Below are positions 1-6,121 of a stretch of DNA of 20,282 nt, in pieces. Below the pieces are notes generated by a model, which saw nothing but the letters and a program-made list of their open reading frames with translations, was not told the origin of the DNA and did not search any database. Source of the DNA: an uncultured Bacillota bacterium. GTDB lineage: Bacteria; Bacillota_I; Bacilli_A; RF39; UBA660. Position 1 is the first letter of the stretch, and the number at the start of each line of letters is the position of its first letter. The stretch lies in contig CAMOVA010000010.1 of NCBI GenBank assembly GCA_946626905.1, forward strand, positions 1-20,282, read 5' to 3'. The translations under genes were made by a program, and so were the position numbers.

Positions 1-2
1 AT

Positions 3-314
3 GCTGATACTACATTATTAGAAATAATATCTGATATTAATAAAAATGTTGTTTTAATTACTAGTAAGAAATTACTAAAAGATTTAGATGTCAATAAATA
101 TAATAAACAATATAATAATTTAAAAGTAGTAGATAACGATACGTTTCATGATAGATTTATAATATTGGATAAAGCTAAAATATATCATTTAGGTTCTTCT
201 ATAAATCACATAGGTAGTAAAACATTTGCTATCAATATAATAGAAGAAAATATTATGAAAGAAAGTTTATTAAGTAAAATAAATACTATAATAGCAACTG
301 AAAATATAGAATAA
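3..314 (+). CDS. C-terminal part of a PLD-like protein (ORF6N-associated type), 5' end outside the window
   Basis: The frame is open from the window edge to TAA at 312-314, giving 103 residues with no start in view. The core, fragment residues 48-77, reads FHDRFIILD followed by YHLGSSINHIGSKTFAI. That is the H-x-[KR]-x4-D...GS-x-N layout of a single phospholipase-D-like half site, with Arg51 where a catalytic Lys would normally stand. From memory of the family, this type of C-terminus (HDRFxIxD...YHIGaS...G.K.Fai) follows an ORF6N/KilA-like DNA-binding N-terminus in phage- and toxin-related proteins. The N-terminus is not visible, so the ORF6N link is inference. The Lys-to-Arg change suggests a nucleic-acid-binding or degenerate PLD fold rather than an active phospholipase. 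It ends in a hairpin terminator and lies directly upstream of a toxin-antitoxin pair. Confidence 0.6.
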   Translation, partial: ADTTLLEIISDINKNVVLITSKKLLKDLDVNKYNKQYNNLKVVDNDTFHDRFIILDKAKIYHLGSSINHIGSKTFAINIIEENIMKESLLSKINTIIATENIE

Positions 315-329
315 ATCTATGTTTTTTTT
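301..329 (+). terminator. Intrinsic terminator of the PLD-like gene
   Basis: The stem AAAATATAG (301-309) pairs with CTATGTTTT (317-325) with one G-U pair and a 7-nt loop, then runs into a T-tract to 329. It overlaps the last codons and the stop. Bases 316-335 recur identically at 1094-1113, at the terminator of the toxin-antitoxin pair. Confidence 0.75.
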
Positions 330-457
330 GTAAAAGGGTTTTACTTTTTTATATCGAATAATGAGATTAGGAGGTGAAATAATAATTTCTTGTTTAATTA
401 TATTGTAACTTTGTATTTATAATGTATAAATTATATGGTAATATTATATAATAATTA

Positions 458-486
458 TTGACATATTATATAATAAGTAATAAAAT
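458..486 (+). promoter_or_regulatory. SigA-type promoter of the toxin-antitoxin operon
   Basis: A consensus -35 TTGACA (458-463) is separated by 17 bp from -10 TAAAAT (481-486). The predicted start is near 493, about 16 nt before the antitoxin ATG. The TTG inside the -35 box is in frame with the antitoxin but cannot be its start if this promoter is used. Confidence 0.8.
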
Positions 487-508
487 ATTTGTAGAAATGA
501 GGGATAAT

Positions 509-796
509 ATGGCAAGTTTAACAAGCCCAATTAATGTGGTGGTTGATAGTACTACTAAAGAAGAGGCAACTAATATATTAAAAGATTTAGGGTTAAGTAT
601 GAGTAGTGCAATTAATTTGTTTTTAAGACAAGTTATTAAAAATAATGGATTACCTTTTGAAGTAAAAAATAGAAATGTTGATCAAGATTTATTAAATGCT
701 TTAAAGGAAGCTGAAGATATTATAAATAATAGAATTAAAGTACAAAGTTATGATAATAGAGAAGATTTAAAGAAATCATTATTATCTGATGAATAA
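509..796 (+). CDS. dinJ: RelB/DinJ-family antitoxin
   Basis: Antitoxin of a type II toxin-antitoxin pair: a ribbon-helix-helix DNA-binding protein that neutralises the downstream mRNA interferase and normally represses its own promoter. The N-terminus reads SPINVVVDSTTKEEATNILK, then LGLSMSSAINLFLRQVIKNN and GLPFEVKN. This is the standard RelB/DinJ pattern: a beta strand, two helices, then a toxin-binding linker. I start it at ATG 509 (95 residues), because GAGGG at 499-503 lies 5 nt upstream and the promoter -10 ends at 486. An ATG at 497 (MRDN...) is in frame but would sit on top of that ribosome site. The 3' end overlaps the toxin gene by 8 nt, which implies translational coupling. Confidence 0.9.
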   Translation: MASLTSPINVVVDSTTKEEATNILKDLGLSMSSAINLFLRQVIKNNGLPFEVKNRNVDQDLLNALKEAEDIINNRIKVQSYDNREDLKKSLLSDE

Positions 797-1085
797 GTAC
801 AAATATAAAGTAAAATATACTAGTAATTATAAAAGAAATTTAAAAAATTTAATTAAACAAGGAAAAAATATAGAGAAAATATTAGATGTTATTGATTTAT
901 TAGCTAATAATAAACAATTAGATAAAAAATATAAGAATCATAAGTTATTTGATGATAAAAGTTATAAAAATTGTTATGAATGTCACATAGAGCCAGATTG
1001 GTTATTAATTTATCAATTTCACAAAACTGATTTAATATTATTATTAGTTAATACAGGAAGTCATAGTAATGTATTAAAAACATAG
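789..1085 (+). CDS. yafQ: YafQ-family mRNA interferase toxin (RelE superfamily)
   Basis: A 98-residue ribosome-dependent endoribonuclease of the RelE/ParE fold. Residues equivalent to the E. coli YafQ catalytic set (H50, H63, D67, H87) are all present: His51 in NHKL, His66 and Asp70 in CHIEPDW, and His92 in TGSHSNVL. Trp71 of the EPDW signature is also kept. The toxin therefore looks active. It overlaps the antitoxin by 8 nt and has no promoter of its own. The operon ends in a strong hairpin terminator directly after the stop. Family assignment is firm from motif order and length (YafQ is 92 residues). Its cellular target preference cannot be read from the sequence. Confidence 0.93.
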   Translation: MNKYKYKVKYTSNYKRNLKNLIKQGKNIEKILDVIDLLANNKQLDKKYKNHKLFDDKSYKNCYECHIEPDWLLIYQFHKTDLILLLVNTGSHSNVLKT

Positions 1086-1108
1086 ATTGATTTTCTATGT
1101 TTTTTTTG
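1076..1108 (+). terminator. Intrinsic terminator of the toxin-antitoxin operon
   Basis: A 10-bp stem AAAAACATAG (1076-1085) pairs with CTATGTTTTT (1095-1104) around a 9-nt loop, followed by a T-tract. The stem starts inside the last toxin codons. The 3' arm and T-tract match the terminator at 316-335 exactly. Confidence 0.85.
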
Positions 1109-1127
1109 TAAAAAAATGTAAAAATTA

Positions 1128-1156
1128 TTGATAGTGAAAAAACTGTGTGTTATAAT
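1128..1156 (+). promoter_or_regulatory. Promoter of the structured RNA (probable 6S RNA)
   Basis: The -35 TTGATA (1128-1133), a 17-bp spacer and a perfect -10 TATAAT (1151-1156, preceded by TGTGT) place the start near 1161-1163. That is exactly where the closing stem of the RNA begins. Confidence 0.85.
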
Positions 1157-1160
1157 GAAG

Positions 1161-1320
1161 GTACTAGAGATAGTTACTAAGAAAAACCTACACTATAACG
1201 ATTGGGAACATAATTATTAGATGGTGTTGAATACTTATTTATTTAAGGATCCTAAAATCTAATATGTTGTGCCCACCTGGGAAGCCCGGTTTTATCGTTA
1301 TTGCTATCTCTAGTTTTTTT
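1161..1320 (+). ncRNA. ssrS: Structured small RNA, probable 6S RNA
   Basis: About 160 nt lie between a strong promoter and a T-tract, with no plausible ORF. The ends close on a perfect 11-bp stem, ACTAGAGATAG (1163-1173) with CTATCTCTAGT (1304-1314), which runs into T7. Inside, ATAACGAT pairs with ATCGTTAT, then TGGG with CCCA, then AACATA/TATGTT and ATTAGAT/ATCTAAT. This gives one long rod with large single-stranded bulges on alternating sides. Size, rod shape, central opening and own promoter fit 6S RNA, which sequesters housekeeping RNA polymerase in stationary phase. The 3' segment CACCTGGGAAGCCCGG resembles the E. coli 6S segment CACCTTGAACCAAGG in position and form. I saw none of the conserved SRP RNA or RNase P motifs. 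A covariance-model search against Rfam RF00013 would decide it. Confidence 0.7.
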
Positions 1321-1330
1321 ATAGGTTTTA

Positions 1331-1339
1331 TGTTATAAT
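1331..1339 (+). promoter_or_regulatory. Extended -10 promoter of ftsK
   Basis: TGTTATAAT is an extended -10. It sits 10 bp after the T-tract of the upstream RNA, and its -35 position falls in that T-tract. The ftsK ribosome site GTAGGTG is at 1354-1360, 4 nt before ATG 1365. Confidence 0.6.
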
Positions 1340-1364
1340 TGATATAGAGTAAAGTAGGTGTTTT

Positions 1365-3515
1365 ATGGCAAAGAAAAAAAAGAAGAAAGTAGAAAAAAAA
1401 GAGAGTTCAGCATTTCTTGTTGAGTTAAATGGATTTTTATTAGTTGTTTTAGCTATTATTGGTTGGGTACCTAAGAATGGACCAGTTGGTCATTTTATTA
1501 GAAGTTTTGCTATATTCTTAACAGGACCTTTTGATTTTATATTTTTAATATCAGTAGTAGCTATTGGTTTATATAAGATTGTTAAAAGAAAAAATCCAGA
1601 TCTTTTTAATCCTAGATTAATTGGTTTATACATATTTTTGATTGGGTTATTTGTATGTGCTCATATGCAATATGTTGAAGATCATAATTTAGGTGGTGCT
1701 AAAATTGTATCTGAAACTGTTAATAATTTCTTTAGTGCTATTAGAAGTATGGGTACTAAAGCTAATTTAGGTGGAGGTATTATAGGTGCTGTTTTCTCAT
1801 TTATTTTTGTTTCTTTATTAGATATAAATGGAACAAGGGTAGCATTTATTTCACTTATGATAACTGGTTTTGCTTTATTTACTGGTGTATCTATTTTTGA
1901 TATTATTAAAAATGCTTTAAGCAAAGCTAAAAATAAACAACCAAAAGAAAAAGATGATAAGGTTGTTGTTACTTCTATTGATGAGCTTATTAAACAACCT
2001 GAAGAAGAAAAAGTTGTTGTTAAAGAAGAAGAAAGTCTTCCTATTAAAGATGTTAATAGTAAAGGATATAAACTTCCTACAATTGATTTATTAGATAAAC
2101 CTGTTAAATCTAAAGAGAAAGAATCTAAAGATACTATTAATGCCAATGTAGAAAATTTACAACAAGTTTTAGCTGATTTTGGGGTTGAAGGTAAGGTTGT
2201 TGCGATTAATCCAGGACCTACAGTAACTCAATATGAAGTTGAAATTAAATCAGGTACTAAAGTAAGTAAAGTTGCTTCTTTAAATAAAGAAATAGCATTA
2301 GCGCTTGCTGCTAAAGACATTCGTATTCAAGCACCAATTCCTGGTAAATCTACTATTGGTGTTGAAATTCCTAACAAAGTTAAATCATCTGTTACAGTAA
2401 GAGAAATATTAGAAACAGTTGGTGCTTCATATAAAAATTCTAAATTATTAACTACATTAGGTAAAGATATAATGGGTAAACCTGTTTATTGTGAAATTAA
2501 TAAAACACCACACCTTTTAGTAGCAGGAGCTACAGGAGCTGGTAAATCTGTATGTATAAATAGTATTATTGTTTCAATTTTAATGCGTACTAAACCAGAT
2601 GAAGTAAAATTAGTTTTAATTGATCCTAAGAAAGTTGAATTTTCAATGTACGAAGGAGTACCACATTTAATGGCTCCAGTTGTATCTGATCCAAGAAAGG
2701 CTAATATCGCGCTTAAAAAGATTGTGTCTGAAATGGAAAGAAGATATGATTTATTTAGTAGTAGTAAAACTAAAAATATTGAAGGATATAATGCTTACGT
2801 AGAAAAAGAAAATAAAAAGAGAAGTAAAGAAGAAGAAATTTCTAAACTTCCTTTCATAGTTGTAATTATCGATGAACTTGCTGATTTAATGTTAGTAGCA
2901 GCTAAAGAAGTTGAAGATTCTATTATGCGTATTACTCAAATGGCTAGAGCAGCTGGAATTCATTTAATTGTTGCAACTCAAAGACCTTCTACAAATGTTA
3001 TTACAGGTGTAATTAAAGCTAATATTCCAACTCGTATTGCTTTCGCAGTTGCTTCTCAAATAGATTCAAGAACTATTTTGGATGCTGGTGGAGCAGAAAA
3101 ATTATTAGGTAAAGGTGATATGTTATATTTACCACAAGGTGAAAATACACCTATAAGAATTCAAGGTGCATTCTTAGCAGATGATGAGATAAAAAGAGTT
3201 GTTGATTATACTGTTAAACAACAAATCGCTAAATATGATGAAACTTTAACAATGACTGATGAAGAAATGAATGCTTCTTCTACGGTTCCAGGATATAGTA
3301 ATTCTGATGCGAATGAAGAACCTTTATATAATGAAATTGTTGAGTTTGTTGTATCTCAAGGTAAAGCTAGTGCTTCACTTTTACAAAGAAGATTTAGACT
3401 AGGTTATAACAGAGCTGCTCGTTGTATAGATTTATTAGAAGAAAGAGGAATAATTGGTCCAAATAATGGTTCAAAACCTAGAGAAGTTTTAATAAAATTA
3501 GAAAAAGAAGATTAA
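1365..3515 (+). CDS. ftsK: DNA translocase FtsK/SpoIIIE family
   Basis: A 716-residue membrane-anchored, double-stranded-DNA-pumping ATPase that clears chromosome ends from the closing division septum. It starts with a Lys-rich cytosolic tail (1-12), then about four hydrophobic segments between residues 17 and 182, then a short charged Lys/Glu linker (190-255). The motor follows: Walker A GATGAGKS at 388-395, Walker B IIDELADL at about 501-508, and the VATQRPS segment at about 537-543. A C-terminal winged-helix gamma domain (about 653-716, ASLLQRRFRLGYNRAARC) would recognise polar KOPS/SRS-type DNA. The linker is short, as in Firmicute SpoIIIE-size proteins and unlike E. coli FtsK. The gene stands alone between its own promoter and terminator. 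Whether it serves division, sporulation or both cannot be read here. Confidence 0.97.
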   Translation: MAKKKKKKVEKKESSAFLVELNGFLLVVLAIIGWVPKNGPVGHFIRSFAIFLTGPFDFIFLISVVAIGLYKIVKRKNPDLFNPRLIGLYIFLIGLFVCAHMQYVEDHNLGGAKIVSETVNNFFSAIRSMGTKANLGGGIIGAVFSFIFVSLLDINGTRVAFISLMITGFALFTGVSIFDIIKNALSKAKNKQPKEKDDKVVVTSIDELIKQPEEEKVVVKEEESLPIKDVNSKGYKLPTIDLLDKPVKSKEKESKDTINANVENLQQVLADFGVEGKVVAINPGPTVTQYEVEIKSGTKVSKVASLNKEIALALAAKDIRIQAPIPGKSTIGVEIPNKVKSSVTVREILETVGASYKNSKLLTTLGKDIMGKPVYCEINKTPHLLVAGATGAGKSVCINSIIVSILMRTKPDEVKLVLIDPKKVEFSMYEGVPHLMAPVVSDPRKANIALKKIVSEMERRYDLFSSSKTKNIEGYNAYVEKENKKRSKEEEISKLPFIVVIIDELADLMLVAAKEVEDSIMRITQMARAAGIHLIVATQRPSTNVITGVIKANIPTRIAFAVASQIDSRTILDAGGAEKLLGKGDMLYLPQGENTPIRIQGAFLADDEIKRVVDYTVKQQIAKYDETLTMTDEEMNASSTVPGYSNSDANEEPLYNEIVEFVVSQGKASASLLQRRFRLGYNRAARCIDLLEERGIIGPNNGSKPREVLIKLEKED

Positions 3516-3530
3516 TCTTCTTTTTTTTTA
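3504..3530 (+). terminator. Intrinsic terminator of ftsK
   Basis: The perfect palindrome AAAGAAGATTAATCTTCTTT (3504-3523) spans the last codons and the TAA stop of ftsK and continues into a T-tract. It folds as an 8-bp stem with a TTAA loop. Confidence 0.8.
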
Positions 3531-3545
3531 AAATTAATTAAAAAG

Positions 3546-3575
3546 TTGTCTAAAAAATTTTAAATATGATATAAT
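3546..3575 (+). promoter_or_regulatory. Promoter of the HD-domain gene (and probably tRNA-Arg)
   Basis: TTGTCT (3546-3551), an 18-bp spacer and an extended -10 TGATATAAT (3567-3575). The start would be near 3582, just ahead of the ribosome site GAGGTGAT at 3586-3593. Confidence 0.75.
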
Positions 3576-3597
3576 GTAATAGTCTGAGGTGATTATT

Positions 3598-4086
3598 TTG
3601 ACAAAGGAATATTATTCTATTGTTAAAGATATATTAGAAAATGATGAATTTAATAAATTAAGATATATAGAACATCATGGTAGTACTAGATATGAACATT
3701 GTATGAGAGTATCTTATATTTCATATAAAGCAGCGAAAAGATTACATTTAAATTACATGGAAATGGCTAGAGCAGGTTTATTACATGATTTCTTCTTAAG
3801 TGATGAATTAAGAACTTTTAAAGAGAAATTTTTGTCTGTATTTACTCATCCAAATATTGCTTTAAAAACATCTAATGATAATTTTGATTTAACTATTCGT
3901 GAACAAAATATAATCGCATCACACATGTTTCCTTTAGGTACAACAATACCAAAATATAGTGAAAGTGTGTTGATAGCTGTAGTTGATAAATTTGTTGCAG
4001 TATCTGAATTAGGAAGAAAATTAACAACAAAACTTAAGATTGTACAAAATGTAATGATATTGATGTTATTTAGTATTTTTAAATAA
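3598..4086 (+). CDS. HD-domain phosphohydrolase
   Basis: A soluble metal-dependent hydrolase of the HD superfamily (162 residues). The ligands of the signature are visible: His34 (YEHCMRVSY), the His63-Asp64 pair (GLLHDFF) and Asp130 (VVDKFVA), with His84 and His109 between them. Proteins of this size in Firmicutes are usually annotated as phosphohydrolases without a proven substrate, and I cannot name one. I start at TTG 3598 because GAGGTG lies 6 nt upstream. A GTG at 3589 is in frame but falls inside that ribosome site. The last ~20 residues (after GRKLTTK) are hydrophobic and do not look like a usual HD-protein tail, so they may be divergent. The stop is 10 nt before tRNA-Arg with no terminator between, so the two are probably co-transcribed. 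Confidence 0.85.
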   Translation: MTKEYYSIVKDILENDEFNKLRYIEHHGSTRYEHCMRVSYISYKAAKRLHLNYMEMARAGLLHDFFLSDELRTFKEKFLSVFTHPNIALKTSNDNFDLTIREQNIIASHMFPLGTTIPKYSESVLIAVVDKFVAVSELGRKLTTKLKIVQNVMILMLFSIFK

Positions 4087-4096
4087 CACCTTTTTT

Positions 4097-4171
4097 GTCC
4101 TCGTAACATAATGGATAGTGTAGGACCCTCCTAAGGTTCAAATGTAGGTTCGATTCCTACCGGGGACACCA
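4097..4171 (+). tRNA. tRNA-Arg (anticodon CCU)
   Basis: A complete 75-nt cloverleaf with encoded CCA. The acceptor GTCCTCG pairs with CGGGGAC (one G-U), the D stem is ACAT/GTGT, and the anticodon stem GGACC/GGTTC carries loop CTCCTAA (anticodon CCT). The T arm is GTAGG-TTCGATT-CCTAC, followed by discriminator A and CCA. It reads AGG, a rare Arg codon here, where AGA dominates. It begins 11 nt after the stop of the HD-domain gene and has no obvious promoter of its own. Confidence 0.95.
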
Positions 4172-4194
4172 TTTTATGAAGTAAGGTTGGTATT

Positions 4195-4833
4195 ATGAAA
4201 GAATTTTTTAAAAAATATTTAAATGATGAAATTAAGTTAGATAAAAAGATATTTATAGGATTAATTTGTCTTATAATTGTATCTGCAGGAATATTTGGCT
4301 TTGTATATGAATTTTTCTTTTATTTCTTAAATAGTGGGATGAAGAAATTTTATTATCGTGGTAGTAATTTCTTGCCATGGATTAATATATATGCGACAGG
4401 AGCACTTTTTATATATTTTTTAACTAGAAAACATAAAAAACAACCATTAAAAGTATTCTTATATAGTACAGTAATATGTGGAATTATTGAATATATAGGA
4501 GGATATATTTTATATCATTTTGGTAATGGATTTAGATGTTGGGATTATAATACAGAAATACTTAATTTTTTAAATATTAATGGATTTGTTTGTTTAAGAA
4601 GTGTAGTATTCTTTGGAATTTCAAGTTTAATTTTAATGTATATAATGATACCAGGTATTATCTATTTATCAACTAAAATGAGTAAGAAAGCATTCTTTAT
4701 ATTAGCTATTAGTTTATGTTCTATATTCTTAATAGATGAAATATATAATTTGGTAATTGCTAGAATATTTGATTTACAAAGAGCATCAGATATTTATAAA
4801 AAAATAGGTTTTATATATATGGAATTTAAATAG
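4195..4833 (+). CDS. Multi-pass membrane protein, putative ABC-transporter permease (CmpB-like)
   Basis: 212 residues with about five hydrophobic segments (roughly 20-45, 62-77, 86-108, 130-158 and 166-190). The stretch FGNGFRCWDYNTEILNFLNI followed by NGFVCLRSVVFFGI matches the pattern I know from the family annotated as putative ABC transporter permease (PF06541, CmpB-type). There CWDY is followed by an ICLR-type segment and an aromatic-rich helix. No ATPase or solute-binding gene is nearby, so a transport role is not supported by context. It is followed after 8 nt by the next membrane gene with a perfect AGGAGG ribosome site, so the two form an operon. The start ATG 4195 has a modest AAGG 8 nt upstream. 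Confidence 0.75.
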   Translation: MKEFFKKYLNDEIKLDKKIFIGLICLIIVSAGIFGFVYEFFFYFLNSGMKKFYYRGSNFLPWINIYATGALFIYFLTRKHKKQPLKVFLYSTVICGIIEYIGGYILYHFGNGFRCWDYNTEILNFLNINGFVCLRSVVFFGISSLILMYIMIPGIIYLSTKMSKKAFFILAISLCSIFLIDEIYNLVIARIFDLQRASDIYKKIGFIYMEFK

Positions 4834-4841
4834 GAGGAACT

Positions 4842-6050
4842 ATGATCATATTAGGAATATTATTATGTCCTATTTCAATATTAGGAATATATAAATTAAA
4901 TGATTTTACTACAAAAAATAAGTTTTTATATAGATTATTAATGTATGGAGTTTCATTATTATATTTATTAGTTTGTTTATTTACTAATATAGAACCATTT
5001 GATTTTGAAACAATATCAACTTCTGATTATTTTATTAAAGCAGCACTGGTCTTTATTTTTTCGCCAGTTTTATGGATAGATTTATATTATATTTGTTCTA
5101 AAATAATAAGAAAACATAGAGTAAAAAAGAATTCTAAATTAAGAACAAAAGAACAATATATATATTATAGAGATGATTTAAATAAAATATCTCCAAGTAT
5201 GATAATGTTTACTTCTAAATTTGATATAGATTTTAAATCTGTTGTATCATCTGTTATATTGAAACTAAAATTAACTGGATACATAAAAGAAAAAGGTAGT
5301 AAATGGGAGATAATAAATAAAGATACAAATGAATTATTAAAATCAGAAAAGATGATATTAAGATCTTTAAAGACTAAAACTCTAGATGAAAAAGAATATT
5401 ATAATGTAGTTAAAGATGAATGTGTTGATAAACATTATGTAAAAAGAAATAAAAATAAAGCATTAAAAATTATTAAAATAATTTTATGTATATTAATACC
5501 AATCATGATGATAAAATCAAGTATGAAATTTGATAGATATGTTTTTGATAACTATCAAACATATGTGTATGATGGAGTTAGATATTATAAGATACAAGAA
5601 TATGATGGTGATATACACTATGGTAAAACAAAAGATAGTGATAATTATCATCATGGATATATTTATGAAAATGGTAAAAAAACATATTTTTATGATAAAG
5701 CATATTTAAGAGTAGATAGATATCAGTATAATGAAGTACGTATTCCAACACTTTATCATATATTAGATGTATTATATTTATTTGTTAGTGTATTATCACC
5801 ATTTGTATTCTTATTTGTAATAATAATAGAATTAAAATACTTTAATAAAGAGTACCGTAGAACAACAAAAGGTAATCAAATACTTAATGAAGCATATGGT
5901 TTAAAGAATTATTTAAAAGAATTTACACTAATAAGTAAGAGAAAAGAATCTGAGTTAATACTTTATGAATATTATTTAATATATTCAACGTTATTAGATG
6001 TAAATCCAAAATTAAGAAATGAATTAATTAAAAAATATTATAATCTGTAA
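4842..6050 (+). CDS. Membrane protein resembling DUF2207 C-terminal regions
   Basis: 402 residues with three hydrophobic segments near the N-terminus (about 1-17, 30-50 and 63-85), a soluble part, a further helix near 208-226 and another near 303-328. The soluble stretch around residues 112-170 (ISPSMIMFTSKFDIDFKSV, then SVILKLKLTGYI, then KSEKMILRSL) resembles the small winged-helix-like module of DUF2207 membrane proteins. In those, a SPAE-type motif is followed by a 'lxLa.kGyi' segment. The usual DUF2207 extracellular beta domain is missing. A Tyr/Asp/His-rich region (about 232-300) lies between the last two helices and is probably outside the cell. Function is unknown. It is translationally close to the upstream permease-like gene (8-nt gap, AGGAGG). 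Confidence 0.55.
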   Translation: MIILGILLCPISILGIYKLNDFTTKNKFLYRLLMYGVSLLYLLVCLFTNIEPFDFETISTSDYFIKAALVFIFSPVLWIDLYYICSKIIRKHRVKKNSKLRTKEQYIYYRDDLNKISPSMIMFTSKFDIDFKSVVSSVILKLKLTGYIKEKGSKWEIINKDTNELLKSEKMILRSLKTKTLDEKEYYNVVKDECVDKHYVKRNKNKALKIIKIILCILIPIMMIKSSMKFDRYVFDNYQTYVYDGVRYYKIQEYDGDIHYGKTKDSDNYHHGYIYENGKKTYFYDKAYLRVDRYQYNEVRIPTLYHILDVLYLFVSVLSPFVFLFVIIIELKYFNKEYRRTTKGNQILNEAYGLKNYLKEFTLISKRKESELILYEYYLIYSTLLDVNPKLRNELIKKYYNL

Positions 6051-6087
6051 ATTATAATATTTTTTTGTTTTATAGCAGAAAAAAATA

Positions 6088-6096
6088 TGTTATACT
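6088..6096 (+). promoter_or_regulatory. Extended -10 promoter of the Cys-rich SGNH protein
   Basis: TGTTATACT is an extended -10 with no good -35. The ribosome site TAGGTGAT follows at 6110-6117. Confidence 0.55.
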
Positions 6097-6121
6097 AATT
6101 ATAGTAAGATAGGTGATTTAT

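Noticed and set aside
365..423. A small gene after the perfect AGGAGGTGA at 369-377.
   Set aside because: The only frame with sensible spacing opens at TTG 390 and stops after about ten codons. It may be a relic, but I cannot support a gene.
458..508. A longer antitoxin starting at TTG 458 (MTYYIISNKIF...).
   Set aside because: That TTG is part of a consensus -35 box, and the -10 follows at 481-486. The first transcribed base would lie downstream of it. GAGGG at 499-503 points to ATG 509.
1161..1320. The structured RNA as SRP RNA, RNase P RNA or tmRNA.
   Set aside because: I see no GGAA-type SRP tetraloop motif, no RNase P core motifs and no tRNA-like end with a tag frame. Length and rod shape fit 6S better.
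1682..2146. Long reverse-strand open frames, for example across ftsK (1682-2146) and the SGNH gene (6370-6846).
   Set aside because: They lie opposite well-supported genes, lack ribosome sites and encode low-complexity translations typical of AT-rich antisense frames.
3598..4086. A frameshift near the end of the HD-domain gene.
   Set aside because: The tail after residue 140 looks unusual, but the HD ligands including Asp130 are complete, and I see no clear continuation of a family-like tail in another frame before tRNA-Arg.
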